A stretch of 64,000 nt of DNA, taken from positions 54,549,477-54,613,476 of the forward strand of contig OY726574.1 in NCBI GenBank assembly GCA_963383645.1. The letters run 5' to 3'. Below, one piece after another: positions 22,622 through 32,574 of this stretch. The notes under the pieces are model-generated. The model was not told the origin of the DNA. It saw nothing but the letters and a program-made list of their open reading frames with translations, and did no database searches. Positions within the stretch are counted from its first letter, which is position 1; every line of letters starts with the position of its first letter. The position numbers and the translations under genes were made by a program. The stretch is from Muscardinus avellanarius. Its lineage: Eukaryota > Chordata > Mammalia > Rodentia > Gliridae.

Positions 22622-22816
22622 TGGTGGGGGCGAGGCTGCTAGTAATCCCAGTACTTGGCAGGCTGAGACAGGAGGAGATAGATACTTAGTGAGGCCCTCT
22701 GCAACTTAGCGAGACCCTGTTTCAAAATAAAGAATAAAATATAGGGCTGGGGGTGTAGCTTAGAATTAGAATGTCCCTGGGTTCCATCCCCAGTACAAAA
22801 AAAAAAAAAAAAATTG
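22622..22816 (+). mobile_element. SINE (type A) just upstream of exon 6
   Basis: Left monomer partly rearranged (GGGGGCGAGGCTGCTAGTAA); right monomer and A17 tail intact. The tail ends about 80 bp before the exon 6 acceptor. Confidence 0.85.
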
Positions 22817-22894
22817 AGAGCACTGAGACCTCAGGTGGAAAAGCCGGAAGCGGCTGTCTGAGGGGTTTGATGGGATTCTCCGGTATCTCCACAG

Positions 22895-23036
22895 ATGCTG
22901 ATGCAGAGACTGAAGGAGCCCCTGCCTCGCCCTTGGACGTGGTGTGCTTGGATGCCAACAAAGATTACATCATCGTCTCCTGGAAGCAGCCAGCTGTAGA
23001 TGGAGGGAGCCCTATCCTGGGATATTTCATTGATAA
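22895..23036 (+). CDS. MYOM1: MYOM1 exon 6 of window: first part of Fn3 domain 1 (My4)
   Basis: 142 nt, entering in phase 1 and leaving in phase 2. Encodes DADAETEGAPASPLDVVCLD, then ANKDYIIVSWKQPAVDGG, then SPILGYFID. The Fn3 B-strand core Trp (VSWKQP) and the C-strand Tyr (LGYFID) are visible. This domain, with its neighbours, is in the region known to bind titin domain m4. Acceptor TCTCCACAG. The donor GTTAGT is weaker than the others because of the T at +3. Confidence 0.96.
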
Positions 23037-23126
23037 GTTAGTGTTTGATTTAACTTCACTGAGAGGTCTTTGGCCATAGAGGGGCATGCTTGACTTCTCC
23101 CATCATTACTAGGTGAAATACTTTCT

Positions 23127-23340
23127 TTTTTCTTTCTTTCTTTTTTTTTTTTTTTTTTTGGTGGTACTGGGGTTCCTGGAAGCCCTTCTACCTCTGGGCT
23201 ACACTCCCAGACCTACTTTATACTTTTTATTTTGGGAAACAGGGTCTCTTACGCCAGCAAGGCTGTCTTCGAACCTGCGTGATCCTCCTGTCTCCGCCTC
23301 CCAAGCGCGGGGATTACAAGCGTGCGCCGCCATGCCGGGC
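23127..23340 (-). mobile_element. Young SINE (type B) with perfect 17-bp target duplication
   Basis: Minus-strand type B copy behind a T-rich head. TAGGTGAAATACTTTCT flanks it without mismatch at 23110-23126 and 23341-23357. Confidence 0.95.
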
Positions 23341-24169
23341 TAGGTGAAATACTTTCTGTTCTTGTCCCCCCCCCATTTCTCTCTCTCCCCGTAAACACAC
23401 GTGTATACATACATATCTATATCTACAGATTCATACCTACCTACCTATTTACCTAAGTTCCAAGCATACATTCTTTGAGTTTGACTATCAACTTGAGTCA
23501 CTGACTTGGCATGCTATGGCAAACAACATCTTACAAATGAAGTAGCTGATATTCCATATATTTAATGTTTATATTCTTAGCATATCAGTAATTTTAAAAC
23601 ATTGACTTTAGGAATACAAACAGATTACTTATTTACATTGTAGGATGTGGTTTCAAGTTATTCAAGTTAAACAAGAAATAGCAACAAAAATCCCTAGTAT
23701 TTAACTGGCTCTTTCTACAAATTCTTTCTGTTAACATTCTCCAAAACCTAGAGGTTCTGATATTTGTACTAACTAGATTCTACACATTAATTATTCAGTG
23801 AATTTGGACAATATAGATGACAAGTTTGGCCTAAATATATTTTTTCTCTTGATTTAGTTTCTGTCCAAATAATTGCTTCAATTCTCATTTCAGTTTTGAC
23901 TGTGGAAATCACTAGAGACTTATAATCTGTGTTACTATAATGTAACAAGTTTGTACCAAGGTATTAATATTAAAAATATTTATAACAATAAGCAACTATA
24001 TGTACATTGAGCTCACTTTATATAGTAAATTATATACTATTTACCATAAACATGAAATAATAGAAAAGTATCATTTAGTAATAATAAATCATGAAGGTTT
24101 ATATAGATTCTTTTTCATACGGTAAATTTATTTTTCTTTTCTTTTTAAAATTATTCTAGTTATTTTTAT

Positions 24170-24397
24170 TTTATTTATTTATTTATTTATTTATTTGTGG
24201 TACTGGGAGTGGAACCCAGGGGCTTTTCTACCTCCCGGCTATACTCCCAGACCCATTTTATACTTTATTTGGAAACAAGGTCTCACTAAGTTGCTGAGAG
24301 CCTCACTAAGTAGCTGAGGCTGGCTTTGAACCTGCGCGATCCTCCTGTCTCAGCCTCCCAAGCGCTGGAATTACAAGCGTGCGCCACCATGCCCGGC
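24170..24397 (-). mobile_element. SINE (type C) with (ATTT)n head
   Basis: Complete minus-strand copy preceded by seven ATTT units. AGTTATTTTTATTTTA before and GGTTATTTCTATTTTA after suggest the target site. Confidence 0.88.
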
Positions 24398-24414
24398 TTG
24401 GTTATTTCTATTTT

Positions 24415-24560
24415 AGAAAGGAAGGAAGAGAGCAGGACAGGAAGAGAGAAAAAAGCAGGAAGCCAGAGAGGGAGACAGGAAGCCAGTGAGCTGAACAGGA
24501 AGCTGGAGAGCAAAGCCAAACAGGAAGCCAAGAGTGAGGCAGGAGAAAGAGAAAAACGCG
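24415..24560 (+). repeat. Purine-rich degenerate repeat with CAGGAAG words
   Basis: Five CAGGAAG words, three of them as CAGGAAGCCA, within a purine-rich stretch (GGAAGGAAGAGAGCAGGACA onwards). Spacing is irregular. Confidence 0.7.
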
Positions 24561-24689
24561 AGGAGCGAGCCATACTTCATACTTCTGCTTTATCGTCTTT
24601 GACAAATTTCCAAGGAATGCGCAACCTTTGATTAACGGAAGACTAAGGACCATCAGTGCATCCGAGTCTCCTCTTGCCTCAGTTATAGA

Positions 24690-24930
24690 AGTAACCACAT
24701 CGTGACTAGTGCTTGTTAAGCGTTTACTACATGCACAGCACTGTTCTTAATCCTTTGCGTGTATTCACCACTAGCCAGGAACCATCCTGGAGGTAGATGG
24801 TATACGGCAGGTAGGAAAGGAGCAGCTGACGCACAGCCTCAGGCCATGAGCAGCGCTCGCCCAAGGCCACACGGTGGTGAGCAGCAGACGGGGACTCGGG
24901 GCTGAGCCTCGCTGGACGCTCGGGCTGTTT
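24690..24930 (+). mobile_element. Ancient MIR SINE
   Basis: Motifs occur in MIR order: GTTTACTACATGCACAGCAC, then TGTTCTTAATCCTTTGCGTG, TGGAGGTAGATGG, GCCCAAGGCCACACGGTGGT and GACTCGGGGCTGAGCC. Confidence 0.78.
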
Positions 24931-25469
24931 CTGCTCCAGCATGCTGTGGACGTCTCTGGGGCAGTGACTTTCCCCTTCCTTTGCGTTCAGATAGGGTGAG
25001 AAAGCCCACTCTGGGATCGCTGGTCACCATGACAGTGTCTGCATAGGGGAGAGGGGGAGTTCTGTAGAACTTCTGAAGACACAGTGGCGTGGAAAACTGT
25101 CCCGGGCCCTCGGCTCCCTGCCCTGCCCCACCCAGGGAAGGCCAGAATCCTGTAAAGGAAAGATTAGGGGAGACCGATGGGAGGGATCGAAGCTACGTTT
25201 GATCTATCCTATTTGTCTCCTAAAGATTCCCCTCCTCCCGCCCCTCTATCCCTGGGTACCAATTGTTATAAAAGCACTCAATTAGAAATGAGTTTCCAAG
25301 CACTTAATTTCCCCCCTGGATTCTTCCTGCCTCTCATCAATCTCATCTGTTAAAGAAACAAACACTCTTCCCCACACACAGCATATAGTGACCATCGAAA
25401 AGGAAATGCGGGCAGCTGTTTTCCAAGCTATAGTGCAAATAATTCTATTTATTTGTTTATTTATTTATC

Positions 25470-25948
25470 TCGTAACTGGAGACTGAAACAAGGGACATTC
25501 TACTCTGAGCTACACCCCCAGCCCTTTTTATTTTCTATTTTGAAATAGGGCCTTGCTAAATTGCTAAGGCTGGCCTGAAATCTATTATCTTCCTGTCTCA
25601 GTGTTCCTGGGATTACATGAAACCAGGGGCATTCTACCTTTAAGCTACACCCCCAGCCCTATTTCTTTTATTCTTTATTTTGAAACAGGGTCTCACTGAG
25701 TTGCAAAGGGCCTCACTAAGTAATAGCCGAGGTTGTTCAGGAACCATGATCCTCCTGTCTCAGCCTCCCAAATGCTGGGATTACAAGCGTGCACCACCAT
25801 GCCCGGCTTATATTATGTTTTGAAACATGTTCTTTCTAGGTTGCTGAGAGCCTTGCTAAGTTGCTGAGGTTAGTCTTGAACCCGTGATCCTCCAGCCTTA
25901 GCATCCCAATTACTGAGATTATAGGTGAAATTTCACCACCCCTGGCTC
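25470..25948 (-). mobile_element. Cluster of three or four minus-strand SINE pieces
   Basis: An old copy with a gap (about 25470-25620), a complete type A copy (about 25622-25808) and a further left monomer (25815-25948). Order and linkers suggest that the type A copy inserted into an older one. Confidence 0.75.
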
Positions 25949-26350
25949 AAATGATTTTCTTTTAAGGTGCCACCTTATACCAACAATGCTTTGATTTAAA
26001 AAAGAAAAATACTTAAAGAAGAAATCACTAATGGTAGACTGAAGGTATCAGTCAGGAGATGAGTGAGGGCGTCTCCCCAAGCCTCCCATGTACGGATTAT
26101 GGAAAGCTGCCTGCTTCTCTTTCCCCCAACTCCTCTGTCACACCAGAAGCCCCTCAGCCTCCTGCCCTCAAGTTCTGGAACGATCTGAAGCTTCTTTCCT
26201 CTTGCTGCGTTTGAGTGGAAGCAAGCGCCTGCAGTTTACATAAGCAGCCCGCCATGACACCGAGAGCATAAGAAGCTGATGGGTGGTCTGCAGCCTGGAG
26301 CTCTTATTAACCATGTTTCGTGTAATCCCCTGCCCGTCACGTCTCCTCAG

Positions 26351-26550
26351 GTGTGAGGTGGGCACCGAGAGCTGGTCCCAGTGCAACGACACGCCGGTGA
26401 AGTTCGCGCGTTTCCCGGTCACCGGCCTGATAGAAGGGCGCTCCTACATATTCCGAGTCCGAGCTGTGAATAAAACTGGAATCGGCCTACCGTCTCGAGT
26501 GTCTGAGCCCGTGGCCGCTCTGGATCCAGCGGAAAAGGCTAGACTGAAAA
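26351..26550 (+). CDS. MYOM1: MYOM1 exon 7 of window: second part of Fn3 domain 1 (My4) and linker
   Basis: 200 nt, entering in phase 2 and leaving in phase 1. Encodes CEVGTESWSQCNDTPVKFAR, then FPVTGLIEGRSYIFRVRAVN, then KTGIGLPSRVSEPVAALD, then PAEKARLK. The Fn3 motif GLxxGxxYxFRVRAxN is complete. The exon is CpG-rich (TTCGCGCGTTTCCCGG). It ends with one base of the Ser in ARLKS. Acceptor TCTCCTCAG, donor GTAAGT. Confidence 0.97.
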
Positions 26551-28542
26551 GTAAGTGCTCTGCATTTATCCAGTCTTACCGTATCTTTCAAAGCAACTGC
26601 AACAGGCTTCGTTGCAAGGTTATCCCCCTCCCTTCCACTAGGGGGAGATGAGAACGCTAATATAATCCTTTTTAGGTAGAAAACCTTGCGGGCACAGGGA
26701 GAAGCTCAAAAAGTGTGTTTTGACTCATGTGTTCCCTCATGGGCTTTAGTGTATCCTATTATTTTTTTTTATCTATTCAAAAAAGTTTTTCTTGCTATTC
26801 TGGGTTCCAGGCATTATGTATAGAATAAAATACAAAAACAAATAGCATGGAGAAGATTTTTATTCACGTTATTAGTGCATTCCAGATACCGTTTTATTTC
26901 TGGCTCAAGGTAAATTTCTTAACCTTGAAGTCCTCTCTTAAAGAATAAATATCTCAAGAGTGTGGGTTTCTCTATATTACTGGAAAATATTTACAGTATA
27001 TCTTGTTTAAATTCAAGTTTCCATATTAGACAGTATAAAAATCCTTTTATATATTTAGTCTTCAAGTCCTAATGTCAAAAGCATAGCCCATGACTTATGC
27101 CCTGCCTTTGTTTCATAGGAATCCACGGCATCCTCAATAACAGGGACCATAAAATGCCATTATAAGAATTTTTTCATAGTAACATTGCAATCGATACAAG
27201 ACTTCTCAAGTTTGGCACTATTAACATCCTAGGCCACTAATTCTTTCTGTTGTGGTGGTGGCGGTATCAAGGATTAAACCCAGAGGCATTCTACCTATGA
27301 CCTACACCCCTGACCCTTTTTATTTTTGTTTTGAAACAGGGTCTCACTAGGTTGCTGAGAGGCTCACTAAATTGCTGAGACTGGTCTCGAACCTGTGATC
27401 TTCTTGTCTCAGCCTCCCAAGTACTGGGATTACAGACACGTGCCATCATGCCCAGCTCCCAGTAACTCTTAGTTGGCGAGATCCTATGGGAATCCTTGGG
27501 GAATGCTTAGCAACATCCCCTGCCTCGCCAGTGGCACCGCTCCCCCACTGAGCCAATCACAGATGTCTCCAGACACTGCCAAATATCCCCTGGGAACAGA
27601 ATCACCCAGGTGGAGGACTAGGGTCTAGGCTGTGTTTACAGTGCAATTCTTTGCCTTAATTATACGTATGGCTCCACGAAAGTCCAAGAAAAGATGTCAC
27701 TTTTCCCTGCACCTGTGTCTAAATCAGACTCCCTGGTTGATCTACGATCACTTTTAACAACCCTCTGACTTCCCTAAGTTTGCAATCCCACTTCATGCTT
27801 TAAAATTCACTCCTCTTTCATATATTCTACCCCCAATAAGATGTTAGATGTTATTGGCTAGATAGCTTATTGGAAATAAGCTTTTAGCATCTTTCTGGTT
27901 TGGGGCAAACCCTGGTGAAACATGCCATGATTAAGGCAGGAGTTGAAACAGTCTCTTTCTAATGTTTATGGAGTCACAGAATGGATTTCTTCTTTAACTT
28001 TATGTCTGCCGCTTCCATTTTCCTTACCCAGGATTTAAAATGATTTCCTTGGTAGACAACGCTTTTCCAAATGTAACGGGGAAACCAGATTGCTTTTGCT
28101 GAACTTTCCCTCTGGATCATACTTCCTCTCGTTTTTCATCTTCATTTGAAGAAGAAGATGATAAGTAACTAGAGTGCTTGTAATTGTTGTAGAAATGCTT
28201 TCGCCAGACATAATACCCATAAAAAGGAGCAAGAACGCAACACGATTCAGGAATCCATGTTAAACGGCTGCGTGAGCTCAAGTTACTTACCTGGCTTGTT
28301 GAAGAACAACTCCCAGAAAAGTCGACTCATTCCATCCAGATACTAGGCTCTAGCAGATGGCGAGTCCCTCGAAGACAGAGGCCATGTCTCCCACAGTAAC
28401 CTATGTATGTTTGATAAGATTCGTTAAGAAAATACACAAGTGAACCAGGAGCAAACCCGTTTGTGACTCGTCCGCACCTATTTACGGGTGCAGGTGCAGC
28501 CACGTCTGTGAATGACACTGATCGTTGTCTCTGTCTCTGCAG
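26551..28542 (+). other. Intron 7 of window (phase 1)
   Basis: 1992 bp with a single SINE (27247-27456). The rest, including 26600-27240 and 27460-28540, holds no recognised repeat. Minus-strand ORFs of 65 and 76 codons (28035-28557) show no family features. Confidence 0.85.
27247..27456 (-). mobile_element. SINE (type A)
   Basis: Complete minus-strand copy, with GTGGTGGTGGCGGTATCAAG at its right end. Confidence 0.87.
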
Positions 28543-28599
28543 GTCGCCCTTCGGCACCCTGGACCGGGCAGATCATTGTCACCGAAGAGGAGCCCACAG
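28543..28599 (+). CDS. MYOM1: MYOM1 exon 8 of window: My4-My5 linker
   Basis: 57 nt, phase 1 on both sides, so frame-neutral. It completes the Ser of ARLKS and encodes RPSAPWTGQIIVTEEEPT, leaving one base of Glu. It has no Fn3 core residue. In myomesin the linker between Fn3 domains My4 and My5 is known as the obscurin/OBSL1 binding region and contains a PKA-regulated serine near the titin-m4 site. The RLKS motif fits a basophilic kinase site, though I cannot assign the exact residue. Acceptor TCTCTGCAG, donor GTAAAA (no G at +5). Confidence 0.94.
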
Positions 28600-28754
28600 G
28601 TAAAAGCCTGGTGTCCTCAGATACTAGGACTGACGTTTCGCATGCAGTTTAGCTTTTGTCGTAGAAGGCACAGTTGTATATTATTTAAGATGCTTTGAGA
28701 AGAACGTTCTAAAACCTCTGGAGATCGTAAAGTTATTTACCAGAGAATCGCCTC

Positions 28755-28835
28755 TTGGATTGGGGTTCTGTGGACTGAACCGGGTGCTCTGTTTGCTAAG
28801 CGCACACTCTACCCTTCAGCTACATTTTCAAGTCG
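28755..28835 (-). mobile_element. Ancestral ID element fragment
   Basis: TGGACTGAACCGGGTGCTCT, then TTTGCTAAGCGCACACTCTA, then CCCTTCAGCTACAT is the reverse complement of a free ID element. Confidence 0.65.
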
Positions 28836-28849
28836 CAGAGAATCACATT

Positions 28850-29600
28850 TTATTTTTAAAGGTTTATTAAGGTTCAAGTGTCGTAAACTGCACATATGTA
28901 AAATGTACAGTTTGATCTGTTTTACATGTGTACGTACCCGGGAAGCCATTGCCGTAGTCAAAATAATGAACGTGCTCACCGTCCCCCACGTTTTCTCATG
29001 CTCCTTGGGAATCCTCCCTCTTACCTCGCCCCACCCCCGTCCATCACTGACCTGCTTTCTGTCGTTATTTTGCGTTATTAGATAAATGAGATAATAATCA
29101 TTTTTTGTCCTGTGTTTTCACTCTGCATAATTATTTGGGGACTTATCCGTATTGCTGCATGTCCACACTGATTCATTCCAAGTTGCTCTTTCTCTCGCCA
29201 TTGAAGGCTTCTCTGGACACTCCTGGGAGCTGGTGTGGACACACGCACTGTCGCTTTTGTAGGATATACACTTAGGGGCTGAATGGATGGTTACCGGATA
29301 GGTGCACGTTTAATTGTTAAAGGAATTGCCACTCGTGCTCCAAGATGGTTGTCATGTTACACTCCCACCTGCACCCGGCGAGGGCCCCAGGGGTCCCTCA
29401 CTGTTGCTGGTACTTGGTGTGATCGGTCTTTGTAGTTTTAGCCATCCGCACGGGTTCATAATGATGTTTCTTTGTGGCTTTGATTTACATTTCTCTAATA
29501 GTATTGAACACCTTTTTATGTGCTTACTCACCATTTTTGTGCCACTGGACATCTTTGTCAAATCAGAATACTTTTCCTCCCCCCAACCCCGGAAATGTTA
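28850..29600 (-). mobile_element. Old L1 3' UTR (antisense)
   Basis: AAACTGCACATATGTAAAAT, AGTCAAAATAATGAACGTGC, GTCATGTTACACTCCCACCT, GGCTTTGATTTACATTTCTC and GAACACCTTTTTATGTGC follow the order of the mammalian L1M 3' UTR read from its end. Confidence 0.8.
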
Positions 29601-29639
29601 TTAGCTCTTATATTTTAATCTATGACTTTTTTTTGTTTG

Positions 29640-29732
29640 TACGGTAGTGGAGATTGAACTCAGGGGCATTCTACCTCTGAGCTACAGCCTCCCAAGTCCT
29701 GGAATTACAAACTTGCACCACTACACCTGGAA
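29640..29732 (-). mobile_element. SINE with central deletion
   Basis: Right monomer GATTGAACTCAGGGGCATTC joins directly to left-monomer end GCCTCCCAAGTCCTGGAATT; about 90 bp of the middle is missing. Confidence 0.82.
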
Positions 29733-29744
29733 CAACTCCTGTTT

Positions 29745-29798
29745 TTCCTTCCTTCCTTCCTTCCTTCCTTCCTTCCTTCCTTCCTTCCTTCCTTTCTT
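29745..29798 (+). repeat. (TTCC)n microsatellite
   Basis: About 12 TTCC units; a shorter CTTCCTTCCTTC run recurs at about 29869-29884. Confidence 0.95.
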
Positions 29799-29801
29799 TT
29801 T

Positions 29802-30234
29802 TTGAAGTACTGGGGATTAAACCCAGGGGACTTCTACTTTGAAGTTATACCCCTAGCCCTATTTTATCCTTCCTTCCTTCCTTCTTTTCCTTTTTGCGGG
29901 TCTGGGGGTGGAACCTAGGGGCTTTCAACCTCTGAGCTACACTCCCTGCCCTATTTTTATTCTTTTTAATTTGAAACCGGGTCTCACTAAGTTGCAGAGG
30001 GCATCACTAAGTAGCTGAGGCTGTCCCTGAACTGCAATCCTCCGGTCTTAGCCTCCCGAATGCTGGGATTACAAATGTGCGCCACCACGCCCGGCTTATT
30101 ATTTATTTTGAAACAGCGTCTCCCTAAGTTTTGGAGGGCCCCACTAAATAGCTGAGGCTGGGTGCAAACTGGCAATCTTCCTGTCTCGGCATCCCGCGTA
30201 TTGGGATTACAAGGGTGCATCACCATGCCTGGCC
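29802..30234 (-). mobile_element. Nested SINEs: type D (29893-30095) inside an older copy
   Basis: Outer minus-strand right monomer at 29802-29860 and left monomer at 30096-30234. A complete type D copy (GCGGGTCTGGGGGTGGAACC to CACCACGCCCGGC) lies between. Confidence 0.87.
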
Positions 30235-30236
30235 TA

Positions 30237-30456
30237 GTTTACATTTCACTAGAGGTTCTAGCTGGAGCAACAAAGGAAGGAAAAGAAATAAAATGTATTT
30301 AGTTGAGAAAGGAAGCAATTAATTTATCTTTATTTACAGATGACATAATTCTCTATTAGAATATTTTAAGGAATCCTAAAAACAAAACAAAAAAATCTAA
30401 TAACTGTGAGACTATTTTAGTTATGCAAGATCATAGCACATAAAATCAATATACAA
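30237..30456 (+). mobile_element. L1 ORF2 reverse-transcriptase fragment, sense (inverted relative to its neighbours)
   Basis: TTCTAGCTGGAGCAACAAAG, then TATCTTTATTTACAGATGAC (encoding the F-A/T-D-D catalytic box region) and then AAAATCAATATACAAGC. Flanking L1 pieces run on the opposite strand. Too short to be functional. Confidence 0.75.
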
Positions 30457-30665
30457 GCCAGGCATGATGGCACATGCCTATAATCCCAGTACCTGGGAGA
30501 CAGGAGGATGACAGGTTCAAGGCCAGCCTCAGCTACTTAGTGAGGCTCTCAGTAACTTAGTGAGACTGTTTCCAAGTAAAATATAAAATAGATCTGGGAG
30601 TGTAGCCTGGAGGTAGAAAGCCCTGGGTTCCATCCCCAGTACCACAATAAATAAATAAATAAATA
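30457..30665 (+). mobile_element. SINE (type C) with (AAAT)n tail
   Basis: Complete copy inserted at the edge of the L1 fragment. Confidence 0.88.
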
Positions 30666-30699
30666 GGAGTTGAAAATCTAAACTTCTTTGTCGTTTTCT

Positions 30700-31375
30700 C
30701 CTCTCAGTGGCAGAGCACTTAGTCTTTCATTGTCAAGTGTAACATTAAGCGTAGGGCTCTATTTTTTGTCAGATTGAGGAAGATCCCTTCTTTTCCTAGT
30801 TTACTAAGAGTTTGTATCAGGAACACGTACTGTATTTTGTCAAATTCTTTTTGTGCATTTATTGAGATACTTCATGATTTCTCTTTGCCACTAACAGTGG
30901 CAAATCGCATTGGTTTGGTTTCGGATTACTAAACCAGCTTTGCATTCTTGGGATGAAATACATCTGGTCATGCTACATCACCTTTTTATATTGTTGTTGA
31001 TTTTTTTTTTTTTGCTAAAAGTTTGTGAGGAACTTGTAATCTCTATTCATATACATAGATGAGTTGGCTACTTTATTATTATAATATGAATATTATAATA
31101 TGAATTTTACCCATGGTAATGTTTATGTTTTGTTTTTCTGAGAAATCTATTTTGATTTTAATTCAGGTATTCCAACTTTCTTTTGATGTCAGAATGGAAT
31201 ATTTTTTCATCCTTTTACTTTGTAACTATGTGTGTTTTTATATTTAAATTATGTTTCTTATAGGAAACATATATTTGGGTGGTTTTTTATTCAATTTGAT
31301 AATCTTTATCTTTTAATTCAAGTGTTTTAACCATTTGCATTTTATGTGATTATTAATATGGTTAAATTTATTTTA
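30700..31375 (-). mobile_element. L1 ORF2 fragment (antisense)
   Basis: CCTAGTTTACTAAGAGTTTG, TTTGTGCATTTATTGAGATA, CCAGCTTTGCATTCTTGGGA and ATGAAATACATCTGGTCATG are antisense words of the L1 RT region. The piece begins just upstream, in ORF2 order, of the sense fragment at 30237. Confidence 0.8.
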
Positions 31376-31379
31376 TTTT

Positions 31380-31796
31380 TGTGTGGTACTGGGGGTGGAA
31401 CCCAGGGGCTTTTCTACCTCTAGGCTATACTCCCAGACCAATTTTATATTTTATTTGGAAACGGGGTCTCACTAAGTCACTGAGAGCTTCACTAAGTAGC
31501 CGAGGCTGAAACCAGGCGTGGTGGCACAGACTTGTAATCCCCGCGCTTGGTAGGCGGAGACAGGAGGATCGCGCAGGTTCGAAGCCAGCTGCTCTGGCTT
31601 AAGAGACCCTCTTTGTTTCAAAATAAAAATATAAAAATAGGTCTGGGAGTGTAGCCCGGAGGTAGAAGGGCTTCCAGGAACCCCAGTACCACACACACAA
31701 AAAAAAAATAGCTGAGGCTGGCTTCAAATCTGTGCAATCCTCCTGTCTCAGCCTCCTAAGTGCTGGTATTACAAGCATGCGCCACCACCCTCAGCA
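31380..31796. mobile_element. Nested SINEs in opposite orientation: type B (+, 31512-31705) inside type C (-)
   Basis: The outer minus-strand copy is at 31384-31510 and 31709-31796. The inner plus-strand type B copy ends CAGTACCACACACACAAAA. TAGCCGAGGCTG (31498) and TAGCTGAGGCTG (31710) are the duplicated target. Confidence 0.9.
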
Positions 31797-31892
31797 ATAT
31801 GGTTGGATTTAAATAAATAAATTTATCACCTTATTTTTTATCTATTCTATTTTGTTTTCTTTCTTTTGAATTAATTTTTCTTTTTCTTTTCT

Positions 31893-32097
31893 TTTTTTGT
31901 GGAACTGGGGATGGAACTCAGCGACACTCTACCTCCAAGCTGCATCCCCACCCCTATTTTTTATTATTTATTTTGAAACAGGGCTCACTGAGTTGTAGAG
32001 AACTTCACTAAGTAGCTGAGGCTATCCTCAAACCTGTGATTCTCCTGTCTCAGCCTCCCAAATGTTGAGATTACAAGCGTGTGTCACCACACCCAGC
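31893..32097 (-). mobile_element. SINE (type A)
   Basis: Complete minus-strand copy. Confidence 0.87.
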
Positions 32098-32384
32098 TTT
32101 AATTTTTTAATTATTCCGTTTTACCTGCGTTATGCACTGGCTGTCATTCTTTGTTTTAGCATTTAGTAATTTGAAATCTATCATATTCATGTTTCCTCGG
32201 CTTATTTTAAGTAATATTATATTAACTTTATTAGTAGTGTAAGAACTTACAACATTATTATTCTATTTCCCCTTTCTACCGTTGGTGCTATAATCGCCAT
32301 GCATTTTTTGGCATACATGTTATAAACTACACGATATAATATTATGTTGACTTTAAATATTCACTTATCTTGCAAATTATTTTT

Positions 32385-32574
32385 CTCAGGATTGAACTCA
32401 GGGGCATTCTACTCCGAAGATACACCCCTAGGCCTATTTTATTTTTATTTGGGAACAAGATCTCTAGGTTGATGAGAGTCTTACTGCTTACTAAGGCTGC
32501 TCTCGAACCTGTGATCCTCCTGTCTCAGTCTCCCAAGTACTGGGATTACAAGTGTGCAGCACCACACCTGGCTT
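32385..32574 (-). mobile_element. SINE, right monomer slightly truncated
   Basis: Minus-strand copy starting AGGATTGAACTCAGGGGCAT and ending CACCACACCTGGC. Confidence 0.85.

Larger units (their letters stand above)
17431..22894 (+). other. Intron 5 of window (phase 1)
   Basis: 5464 bp. The stretch 17431-18350 includes a possible MIR remnant (about 17740-17880, AAGCTGAGGCTCGCAGAGGC). The stretch 19020-19930 is mostly unrecognised; at 19040-19360 it has a weak MaLR-like order of words. The stretch 21635-22300 has no recognised repeat. Around 20541 a 10-bp word TTTAGCAAAA is repeated in tandem. Confidence 0.8.
23037..26350 (+). other. Intron 6 of window (phase 2)
   Basis: 3314 bp. It interrupts the Fn3 domain after the C strand (Lys codon AA|G). 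The stretch 23360-24150 is AT-rich with no recognised repeat. The stretch 24930-25440 and the 400 bp before exon 7 show none either. A purine-rich block with five CAGGAAG words lies at 24415-24560. Confidence 0.85.
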
